Part shown: positions 47,186 to 59,100 of the stretch, piece by piece
Layout of the letters: each line of letters starts with the position of its first letter
Numbering within the stretch: position 1 is the stretch's first letter
Source of the DNA: Ettlia oleoabundans
Taxonomy: Eukaryota; Chlorophyta; Chlorophyceae; Chlamydomonadales
DNA length: 64,000 nucleotides
Direction of reading: 5' to 3'
Assembly (NCBI GenBank): GCA_019693395.1
Contig: JAAMXP010000037.1
Span: 43,094-107,093 of the forward strand
Position numbers and translations under genes: made by a program
The notes under the pieces: generated by a model
The model's database searches: none
Told to the model about the DNA's origin: nothing
What the model saw: the letters and a program-made list of their open reading frames with translations, nothing else

Positions 47186-50100
47186 GTGATCGCAGTATTC
47201 CTGGCTCCCAATTCCATGCTGTCTGTCATCTGACATGCCTGCATGCAGCACAGCAACAAAGTTCTTGCACCTGCTGTCGCACCTGGTGGTGTATATCTTG
47301 CAGCGACAAATATCGCTGTTGTTATGTCAAATGATTTTTGCAGGCTTGCTTCTTTGGCTGCTGGGTAGAACACTGCGTTTCAAGCCTTCGTTGTCGGCAG
47401 TGAGTAGCTGCGCTCACTCCTAGCGCGCTGACCCATGACCCATGACTCCTGCTTTATGCTTGCTCTATTGGTGCCTGTTATGCCGAGCGGCAAGCTTCTC
47501 TGTTGGGCCGCAGGCCGCTCTTGATGGGACCAAACACTGGCTGCTGCGAAACTACTCGAGGCAAGTTCCATCACTATTTATGCTGCATCTCATGCTTGTG
47601 TCGCAAAGTTTGTCCGGCTAGGCAGCAAACACAACAGCAGAGTTGTTTGGGTTTGGCGTTTCGCTGTGCCAACTCCCCTGTTATACCGTACCCACTACCC
47701 GTCTTGTGTGGAATGCCCCTCTGCAGCCTACATCTGGCGGCAGCCTATGCCGCTTATGTTGGTGGCTTGCCCGGTTTCCATGCTGTCTTCCAGCCTGAGG
47801 GCTTGCAACGCCTCCTGTCCATTGTGGGCCTATGGCACCCCTCAGTGGCTGCTGGCATGGCTCCTGTGCTGGCTCTGTTGCTCCTGGTGAGTTCCTTTCT
47901 TTCTTCTACATTCGAGCGCCTGATGCAAGGTGGCTGCTGGTGCAGCTTGCCAAACACTGAGTGTCATGGTGGCTTTGGTGGGTTGCGCAGGCCACCCTGC
48001 ACTGCCACGTTGGCGAGGCAGTTCATGACGCAACGGAGGAGCAGTACTACAGGTGAGGGACTGCATGTTGCACTGCATGTGTGACACTGTGGTATGGTTT
48101 TGCCAATGTTGATCAGCCTCTGTGAAGTAGCTGAAGAAAGCATATTCCACTCATGATGCACCCTGGCTGCCTTTGTTGCAGTGATGTGGATGGCGTGGCC
48201 ACTTGGCACCCCGCCCTGTTGGTGCACGCCAGCTGTATGGCAGTCGCTTATGGCCCCGCTGCCATTGCCATTCTGGTGAGTGAGTTGGTGTTGCTGCTGG
48301 CACTGCTATTAGCATACGCACACCTGGTCACATGCTGGCTTTGCCAGCGAGCCACCCTTGTCGGCTTGTCACAGCTGGGTCTGCCTGCTACTCCCGTGCC
48401 CCTTGCAGGGCTATTGCTTGCTGCTGGTAGATTGTGACATAGCCCTGTTGGGCCTGGGCTACTTGCTGCTGCTGGCGGTGTTACTGCTGCACCAGCCCCC
48501 CCGCAACCGCTGGCAGGAACCGGGAGGGTCTGCCATGGCGGCCGCCCCCACGAGCGACCACGCCCCGGAACGCCCTCAGCTGGCAATGGGGAGCAGCATC
48601 CTGCCCAGAGTCATGCAAGGCTTGGTGCACCGCATTCCAGGTCCGGGTTGTGAGATCGGGAAACTGTATGGTTGCAAGTTATTGAGTTTTTCTGGTGATA
48701 ACCGTATGCGCTATAAATATGTGAACTTGAAATCATTTCAAACCCCCTCTGCGTGCTGCCGAATTAGGAAGCGTAAACAAACCGTCTTTGAGCGTTCGCA
48801 TGTGATGCCACCTGCTGCTGCAGGCATTCAAAAAGTCCGGCTGGAGTCACCCGCACGGCGCTGGCTGCCGTTGCTGCTGCTGGCTGCATATGCAGCGTGC
48901 GACTTTGTTGCACAGGCATTCCTCCCGGCCGCTGCTGCCGCCTCAGCAGCGGGCTGGCCTGGCCTTTCCGACGATGCTTTGGAGTTCATGAGGACGGTTG
49001 TGGGTGAGATGTTGTGCGCACCGCTTAACATGAGCACAACCTCATCTGCTGCCGGAGCTCCCAGCCAACAGTCCAAGATTCTAAGGAGCGTCAGTCAATT
49101 AACAGCTTGCCTGCCGGCCTGCATGCAGGGCTGAACCACCAGGCGCAAGGGTTGCAGCTTGCGCTGTGCCTGCTGCGTCCGTTGCTGCTGCTAGCGGCCA
49201 TTGCTGCCTATCGCTGCTTCTACTGCCTGGGAACCGTCCATAAGCAGCTGCATCACCAGGCCATGTCACAGGCTATGGTAGAGGCCCACAGGTGTGTTGT
49301 ATGTTGCCGCTTAAGAAAATTAGTCAAATTGCCACCAGCAGGCCTGGTTTTGAATGAAGCTTGGTTTGCGCCTTCCATAGTGGCTACAGATTAACCTGGT
49401 GGACGGCTCAACCACCAGCCCTAGCGCACCTGCTGGCTTGTGTGCAGGCTGCACTCCCAGCTGGGCTGGAAGGCGCTGGGCAAGCGTCTGCTGATCCTGC
49501 ACGGCAGCAAGGCTGTGGCGGTGCTGGTGTTTGCCGCTGCGATGCAGCATGCTGGTGCTGTGGGCTTTGTTCTTACAGGTGTGGTTGCTGCTATCCAAAC
49601 ACCAGCAACTGCATGAGTGTTGGTTGCATCCCATGTTGACAGTTTTACTTATGCATCACTCGATAATGGAGCAGTTTTGTTCAATATCCATTGAAATCTT
49701 TCCTCAAAGTATGCCTGCCTGTGTCCTCCTGTGCAGTTGGAGTAGTGGTGCTGGCGCCCCTGTTAGGTCCCCCACGCCCAGGCACCACATGCAAGCAGTC
49801 CCTGCTACGCATTGGCCTTCAAACGGCCGGCACTCTTGCTGGCGGGTGGATGGTAGCGCAGTACGCGCTGTGCGTACCTTGGCTCCAGGTAGGTTTCTGG
49901 TAATAAAGAGATGTATTGCACATGCCCCTATATCCACATGTGAAGCTTCCTACATCGGATATTGTGTTCTCTTTTTTTTGGATTCTGTGACTCAGCTTTA
50001 TAACAGACTTTTGGTTGTATGGTGTGAGCAGGACTTGCTGCTTCATTTGTCGCCCAAAGCCTTGGATTGGGCGGAATGGGCGGGGCTGCTGGTGCTGCCA

Positions 50101-53100
50101 CCTCCACACCTAGACGCAGTTGGCAGCACCGCGGGGGAGCTAGAGCGGCTGCTCAGGATCAAGTGCCTACTGCTGGTGGCTGTTGCGCTCAAGATGCGAG
50201 CCTTCAGGTGTGTTTGAAAGAAACAAGAGCCAGTCCCCTGCTCCCATGTTGGCTGCACCCCAATTGATGCTCTGCTCGATTCTTCAACCCTTTTGCATCA
50301 GGACCAACCTGCTTTTGGCGTGCATGTTTTGGCTGCCTTCCGCCCTTGTCATGCAGATGGCAAAGCAAGCTGCCTCAGGATTTGCGGGTTGCAGGCAGAT
50401 GCGGTGCCCCTTGCCCGCTCTTCTGGCCTCAGTCGCCAGACTACCAGCCGCCGCCGCTAGGTGCGCATGAAGCTTCTTGTCCCTGTACACGGACTCATCA
50501 CCTTCTACATTTGTAACCTCAACTTGCATTGCATTGCTGGCAGGTTTGCATCAGCTGTCGTATGCCAACAACAAAAGCCGGCAATGCTGATCCGGGCGCC
50601 TTGAGCTGCAGATGGGCCGCTGGGCGCTGGATCCCTGCCAGGCCAGCACCAGGCTGGGGCTACGTCACTGCTGGGTTCCCTGCACAGAGCTGCCACTGCT
50701 TTATTGAGCAGAGCGCAGCACACCACGCAGCAGGCATTACGGGCCATGGATTGGCCTGCAGGGCAGGCAGGGCCAGCAGGACAGCCGGAGGAAGGTGCCG
50801 GGGCAGTGGCACCGACCACCACACAGCCGCTACCTGCTGGCATCGTGCCTGCGGTAGAAACTGCGTCTGCCACAGAGATGCCCCCCTTCACAGCTGTTGG
50901 CAGCGGTGTGTCAAGGTATGTGGCGGATGGGAGGCAGCGCCAATGGCTCCTGCTGCGCTTCGCCGCCCAGGAGTGGCTGGAGCGGGCATGGCAGGCAAGT
51001 TCAGGGCTTGGATGGCTGCCTGCCGGATGATGATTCACTTGGCCCTACATTAGTGACCGTGTGGCGTCCACTTGTTGCTTGTCTCCAGCTTTGCAGCTAA
51101 CTCTCCCTGCCTTCCCATGCAGGAGTGGAGCCTGGACATCTGCATGCTGCTGCTCCTGCTGGCAGCTTTCTCCGCCGCCAATGCCCTTTCTATGCTCTAC
51201 ATGGCTGCCATTGCGGCAGGCATGGCGCTGCCCAGCCGGAAACAGCAGGCAAGCATGCCAGGCCGGGCTGCATGGCACGGTTACCCTTGATTGCGTCAGC
51301 ACCCTCCCTTATAAACTGCATCAGCAACTCGGCTGCGCATATGAACCTGCTGTTTAATGTTTTACTGCACTGAGACAGGCAGGCAGCGTGATGCTGCATC
51401 TGCCCTCCAACCCCACCTCTCTGCAAACCCTGCCGTACTGCAGCGTGTGTGGAAGTGGGCCGTGGTGCCCCTGCTGGCGATACTCTTGCTCTACCAGTAT
51501 GCAGTCATGGTGGGGCCACCCCCCATTTGGCCGTTGGACTCGCTGCCGGCGCTAGCACGTTGTATGGTCACAGCCATCTTGCCTGGCTTGGCTCCTGATG
51601 TACAGGTGCGGCTATCAATTCTTCAAGCAGCATGGTTTCATTTGTAGTAAAAAGCCCTGCAGCCTGCACAGACACTGTGGCAAATGAAGCGGCCCGCCGC
51701 CACGGTAGTGAGCTGCGACACTGTGTTCTCCCTAGTGTATCCCTGCAGGAGTGGCTGGGACTGGGATTGGTGGACCCGGCTGCCCTCTGGTTGCTCTACC
51801 TCTCCTATGGTGCATGTGTGCTGCAAATGCACTACACCAGCTGGGTACAGTGTGCACAGCAACATCAGCAGCAGCAGCAGCAGCAGCAGCAAGGGCAGTC
51901 TGGCGATCAGCAGCAGCTCCAAGCACGGTCAGGCTCAGGCTGTTTCAGCAGGGATGGCTCTCTGGACGGCATTGAGTCAGGTCGTGCTGCGCAAACCACG
52001 CCGTTGCTGTCCCAGGCAGCTAGGTCTTTCTTCCCAGGAAACCCTGAGGAGGGCCAGCATACCACCCTGCAAGTCAGTGTGTCATCGCCAGAGCCAGGGC
52101 TTGGGGCCGGTGCTGGCTCAATTGCTGGTGCAGATGCCAGTGCTGGTGGTGGTGCTGCTGGTGGTGATGGTGCTGGCAGCCACATCAGCAGCAGCGAGCC
52201 ACCGCGTTTGTGGCAGGCGCTGGAGCTGAGCAAGCGGAGGCAGTGGGGCTGGCACGACTGGGCACGCTACCTTGTGTACAGGCAAGACTGGAATCCTTGC
52301 CTTTCTTGTGTGGGGCTCCTTGTAGATCTGCACGCATAACGTTCCTGCACAGCTGCTTGTGCAATTGATGTTTGCTTGGCCTGCAACAGGGCAGCCAATT
52401 ACGGCATACAGTGAGCTGGCGCACCAATCACACCCCCTGTGTGTATGCTGCCGCATCTGTATCGCGGCGACCCATCTTTGGCGCATTACATTTTCTGTTC
52501 TGCAGGCACTACCTGGACTTCTTATTAGTTTGTGTGGTTGCCCTGTGCACACTGGAGAACGACATGCTGCATGCTGGGTACCTGGCACTGGCGTTGACCT
52601 TCTTCCGCAGCAGGATTCAGCTGCGTGTGCGGCGCAACAGGTGAGGCGGCAGGCGGCAACATGTAGAGGAGGTTGCATTTTAGGTCAACTGTGAGCTGGC
52701 GCTTTGGTCACGAAATTGGTGGAGAACGCCCAATGGTTAAGAGGACAATCATTTCCTTGTTGCTTACTTCACCACATACTCTTCCTACTTTCCTCCTATC
52801 CTGCAGGTTGTTTTGGTGGCTCCCCTTCTTCAACTATGCAGTGATGCTGATGACGCTGGTGGGTATCAGCGCTGGCAGCGCGCTGCAACTGACGACAGCA
52901 TTGTGGGAAGCACGGGCGCTCCTCAAAAGACTTGACCGTAATGACGCTCCATATTCGCTTGGCTCCGCCATGGCGGTTCGCTTGCGCAACCTAAGCTGAT
53001 TGTACTGTAACCAACTGCCGGGAAGTGGTGGCGTCTTCATTGCTGGTTGTGTGTGCCGTTGCCTGCCCCGCAGATCTACCAGGCCCCTTTCCAACTACTG

Positions 53101-56100
53101 CTGCCACACCCAGGCGCGGGGTCCAAGGTGGGTGTGGGTGTGGGTGTGGGTGTGGGTGCGGCCATGTTTAAGTAGCAGAGTTGTAGTTGAGTAACTGCCT
53201 GTCTCATCTTGCAAGCGTGCTCGTACAGCCGTGCTCGTACGGCCTGAATCCCCAAATGCATCCCCACATGGCCACGTCGCCATCAGCACTGCCACCAGCG
53301 CAGGCCTGTTCCTGGGCCCACATCCTGGGCCTGTTCCGGTTGGAGCATGGGGAGAGTCTGCTGAGCCTGGGCTACCGGGGCGCCATGGCTGATGTGCTGC
53401 TGTGGGCCTTCATACGCCTGCAGTCGCACATCTTTGCCAGCGGCACCTACGACAGGTGTGAGGAGGTGGGCCGTGCCTGTTGCCTGGCATGGTGGTGGAA
53501 CGGGAGAAAGGCGGTGCAAAGCAAGGCCTGGTCTGCCCAGCCATGTTGTCAGTAAGGAAGGAATTGCAGGGAATCAATACGTTTGTATAATGTATGTGTG
53601 CACTGGCTTGCTGCAGGGTGATTGTGGTTGTACAGCAGGAGGAGCAGGAGGAGAAACGGCGACTGGAGGAGCAGGTGGGCCGCTGCGGCTGCCGCGGCTG
53701 TGAGTGGTGGGAAATGGTGGTTGTGTGGGGTGAGTGAGGTGTAGGTGCTTGTCGCCTGCCCCCGACAGTTCTAAGCAGACGCAGGTGCTGTCAACCGGCG
53801 TTTGCTAACCTTACTGGCACCACCGCCTGCGCCTCAGCCAACCACTTGCATGCGTGCAGGTGGCCAGCTGGAAGCAGAAGCAGGCTGCTTCCGCCGTGGA
53901 GGAAAGTCGCCAGCGCACGGCACGGCGGCAGCGTGTGGAACGCCTCAAGGTGGGGGGCTCGGTCTTTGTAGTATAGGCAGCGAGTACAGTGCACAGCATT
54001 GCAGTCTCTGCTCTAGTCTTTCACGTCATTCTCGGGGTCGTCTTTCGCACGCGATTGTAGTAAACGAGTAGGGTGCACGGTATCGCAGTCTCTGCTCTCG
54101 TCTTTCGCATCAGTCTTGGATCAGCTTTTCCACGCACTACCTGACGAGCCCCTCCCGAGCAGTTCCCCGTTATCGGTTTTGCGCTTGCCCTGTCTGGCTG
54201 AGGTGTGCAGGCCGCAGCTACCGGCAGCTTTGCGGCGGGTGTGGACACCGTGCAGCAGCTGTACGCTTTCTTGGTGCCGCAACAGCGCCAGCACGCAGCA
54301 GCTTCGCCAGCAGAGGCGCACCCAACCCCGCCAACACAGCAGGCGCAGCCTTCAGTGCCCCATGCTCCCAGCACCACAGGCCTCACAGAATACGAGCGAG
54401 AACTGCTGGCCGCCGACAGCAGCTCCACCGCAGAGCAGCCGCTGCAGGACCAGCAGCAGAAGGCCGCTGCACCGCCTGCCCAGGAGCCTGCCATGAATGC
54501 AGCTGAGGCTGCTGTAGTTGCCGCCGAAGTGGCGGTTCAGCAAGGGCGTCGCGTTGGGAGCAGGTTGCGGGCCTGGCTGCGCCACGGCTTGAGGTATGGG
54601 TCCTTGCAAACTACAGATTGAGGTGCACGCATCACAGTCTTCCCATTAATCCCTTGCAGTTCATGTCAGCCTGTCATCTACTTCATCTGCTGCCATTTCA
54701 CCCACTTTTCTGATTGTCTCCTCTTGCCTGCTCCTGTTGTGCAGGCGTGCCGACCGCAACTCCTACCTCTGCTACACCCTCTTCTGTGTCGCCTTCCTCT
54801 CAGACTGCTCCCTGCTCACCCTGCTGCTGCCGCTGTCAGCTTTTGCATATGCAATCGTCTCAATCAAGCCCAGCGGCGCCTACTGGCAGGCAAGCAAGAG
54901 CAGCATTCTTCACCACAACAAAACAATTCCACACGTGTGGGACAGAATATTATCCCACCAGGGGGGGGCGCATGCCTGTTGAACCACGCGGTGCCTGCCG
55001 GCTCCTGCCCTTGCTCCAAACCCTGGACCTACACCCGCATGGCCTTGCACCCTGTCCGTTCCTGCAGTTGGTACTGCTGTACTGTGAGTTCAATATCCTG
55101 TCGCAGTACGCTTTCCTGGTGCCCAGGCAGCTGCGCTGCGACTTCATCTCGCCACAACTCCAACACAGGTGGGCTCCCTTATGCGTGCGCCACCACTGCC
55201 TCACCCCGCCTCTCCTGTCTCCTCCATTCCTGCCTCTCCTGTGTTTGTCAGTGCTTGCCCTCTATTCGATGGGTGCAAATGCGTCATTATGGGTTTCACA
55301 ACATTAGACATGTGGCCGATATAGTCACGATCCTGTCAATTGGCAAATAGCCGGCATGCACCAATGCTAATGATCCTCCTTCCAAGGCGCTGACAACACC
55401 AATGCCTAACTGACTGGTTGTAGTGCCGACGTTTTGGGCATCCACGGCAACCCGCTGCGTGCGCTGCCCGTATTCCTGGTGTACCTGGCAACCTTGAAGC
55501 ACCATTACAGGTGCTGACGGTGATATGGCTCGTAAACACTGCTGCTTTTCAACAAGTGACAGACAGGGCCAGCTCATGCACTCTGCCTTTGTTCCAGTGG
55601 TCTACACAATTCTTTCTCTGGCAGCGCCCTCTGTGAAAGCTTTTCATGTCTGGATTCACACCTGCCTCAAGAGCTGTGCTGTGCTGCTCTGCTCTGGGCT
55701 GTGCTGTGTGCAGCTTGGCCACCAGGCATGCCGCTAGGCAGGCAGCAACAGCGGCTGCCACATCTACGTCGGCATCAGGGTCATCAGCAGATTTGGAGGC
55801 CGGCAATGCAGCCACCCCTGATCCCGATGGTGTGACAGCCAGTGGCCATGTGGCCGACTTGCACCAGAGCAGTAGCCGACGTTACTTGGGGGAGAGTCTG
55901 GGCAGCAGTGTGAGCAGCAGCCTACAGCGCATCGGCATTGGGATGCTGGAGTGGTCAACCTCGGGTGGGCCCCTCTTTGTCCAATACCTCCTTAGAAAAG
56001 TTTGACGTTGTAGTTCACTGTTTGTGCCAGGCGCAGTAGGGTTTTGCTGCATCAGTTGACGTAGCAAACAGTCACTTACCAGCATCTGCTGAGACCTTAA

Positions 56101-59100
56101 AGTGGGCACTCTTTTTGCTCTGTCCGTTATGCAGCCTGGGAGTTCCTGCTGCGCTGCTGCACTGTCTCTGAGCGGCCACCACACTTCCTGCTGGTGACGG
56201 TATCTGCACCACAAACACGTCCATCGTCGCCCTCGGCACAAGCACAGGAGCGGCAGCAGGGGCTGCAGCTTCAGGAGCAGCTGCAGGGAATCTTGGATGG
56301 ATGCCGCCGCACCGACATCGCAGCCGCCAGGGAGCGGCAGGAGCGGCAGGTTTGGCCGCTGGGAATTCCTGCTCGCAATTCACATCCATGAGTGACAGCA
56401 TGTCCCGTCATCTTACACTATCAGCTTACATGCCAAACTGTGTTCATTGCTTGCAGAGATTGCGCACCTTTGGTATTGGTGGAGGGTCGACAGAGGAGGA
56501 AGAACCTCCATCCAGCGCCTCCCTGCACGACACGCCCCTCACGTTTGAGGCGGGCCCAGCAGGTCCCATGCAGCAGCAGGGCAGCGCACTGCCCAGCGGT
56601 GGAATTGCCGGCAGCAGCGGCGGTGGCGCTGCTGGCCTATTGCCGGGGCGGCAGCCTTTGAGCCTCGCACAACAACCTGGTGTTAAGGTTGGATCGCAAG
56701 GTGATGGGCAGGCAGCCTATCCAGACCTAAGCACGGTAGGACCTCTGCAGCTGGCCTTCATCTCTTTTGTGGCAGCGCCTCAGGGAGCAGAGTTGCCTGC
56801 CCAGGAGCAGATCCTGGATCAACCACCTGGAGGTCAGGGCAGCAGTCCTGCAGGAGACAAAGGAGGCAAAACCAACGGAAGCCAGGGTGCATCTAGCACG
56901 GATTTTGACAGCAGGCTGGACAGCGGCACAGAGACAGCGCTCTTTGAGGTCGTGTCGTTGAAGAGCACTCCTGAGAACACCAGCGGTTGGTGCAACGTGG
57001 CAGGATGGCCCCTCAGGTGCGCTCGCAAGCTTATCCCACAAAGCAGCAGCATACAGCGGCTTGCAGACACCTGGTACTGTCGGGCTGGCCCACAGCATCT
57101 GTCATGCTGTGTTCTTGAGTGGCATGCCAGCTTTTTGCCCCTGGCTGCCATTCCTTTTCTGCATTCCACCACGTGTGCAGGAGCCTCAACCCCGCAAGGC
57201 ACGCTGCCGGCACTCTGTATCGCTACCAGCAGACAGCTGGGGGCCTACCGTTGGTGCCGCAGCAGCAGGCCCCCCCAGGCAGGGCGCAGCCGGAGGTCAA
57301 CATTCTAGCGGCAGAGTGCCACAGCAGGCAGCCACAGGACTGGTAGGTACTGGTACTGCTGAAAAGATAGACCACCTGGCCATTGGCTTATTTATACAGA
57401 TGGAAGCCTTTGTTGTATACAGCAGCCATGCGTGAGCCTCTCATGCGTGAGCCTCTGCCTGAGCCTGTGTTCTGATTTGATTGCAGGTACGCTGCCACAG
57501 CGGCTCTCGACTTCCTGGCCTGGCTGTATGTGGTGCTGCAGTACAATAATGTGGTCACCTCAGCTCACAGCCTGTCGGGTGGGTGGCCAATGGCTGGCGG
57601 CAGTTGGTGCATGCGGTAAACCTGGCGGCCCTCAACACAATGTTTGGATCTGTAGTTAGCAGTACCTTTGACCGTACTTGAACAGCAGTCCCTGTGGTGA
57701 GGATATGCATAGCCCTGCTGCCTTTGTTGCAGCAGTCGCTGTTTGCCCCAACTTTCTGTCTGCCTGGTTCTGCAGAGCTGGCCAGCGAGCGAGATGTTGT
57801 GCCTCTGGACTTTCTTGCTACCGTGCTGCTGCTGTTCATGGTTCTGGTGGCCAAGCGGGTGGTCTACACACTGGGCAGCCCACTGGGCCAAGCGCTGCTG
57901 CACCTTGGGTAAGGCAGCAGCAGCCCTCTTGGCCAGGTTCCGCTTTGCCTGGGCCTGCATGGGCAGGTCTTGCCGCACTCGGAGCAAGCAGGTTTATGAA
58001 GTGGGGCACAGGCAGAAATGTCAGCAGCATCACAGCAAGAGTTGCATATTATCAGAAACACCACAGCAGCAGTTGTGGGCCGCAAACCACGAACTCACTC
58101 TGCAAGCTGGGGTGGCTGCGTTGCTGTGCAGAGGGCCTCATTGGGTCTGACAAGGGCTGTCTATATGTGTTGCTCCGTGCCATGTACTGCAGTGAGATGA
58201 TTATGTACACGTGGTACTGCCTCGTCCTCTTCTGGAGCCCACTCACATCTGCAGGTCCGGCCATGGCCTGTCACTGAGACCCTCGCTTTTTCACACCACA
58301 TAGCTGCCACAGTCTATCAGCAAGCGTGTTAGCCAGCACTTTGCACTACACGGGGCTTACCCACAGCCCAACTAAATTATATACTGGGTCTTCTTGTCCT
58401 CATACACAACCATAACACTCGAATGCCCCTGCAGCTGCCCGCACACACTTGCGCATCCTGCTGCTCCTCAAGTGCGGCTCGTTTACGCTGACGGCCCTCC
58501 AGCTGCGCAGTGGCTTCCCACCTCGAGCAGACTCAGGGTGAGAACTTTCCGCCCCTGTCACCTTGCAATGTGTCAACACGGGCGCCACTCGGAAGTCAAC
58601 ACCACACACACCTTTGCCACAGACATTAACCACGCACACGGCCCCCTGGGGCTTCCCTCCTACTTCAGCAACGGCATGGGTCGCCACACCTTTTGGTTCA
58701 TGCGCCGCGTCAGCACTCCACGCGCCGTTGCCTTCAACGTCTTCTTGGCCCTGCCCTTTGTGTACGAGCTCCGCCAGCTGCTGGATTGGGCACTCACACC
58801 CACAACACTCACGTGGGTGGCAGTGATGCACATTGACACTTGTGTTGGCCAGAGTTAGCGTCAACTTACCTGCATGCGTCAGCCATGCAGTGTATGCCTT
58901 GCCTTGCCGTACCGACCTTGTCAAGTGGTGTCAACGCTTTTTCGTGCCGCCTACCCAACTGCCCTGCCTCCCATTGGTCTGTGCATCCCCTGTGTGACGC
59001 GCAGCCTTTACGATTGGCTGAAGCTGGAGGAGATCAACATCAGCCTCTACTTTGTCACATGGAACCGGTGAGTGGCTGAACCCTGGGTGTGAATGCCCGC

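Noticed and set aside
45601..47334. Single 577-codon open frame as a separate gene
   Set aside because: It is Piezo exon 4 read through its donor at 47186 into the intron; neighbouring exons join in phase on both sides.
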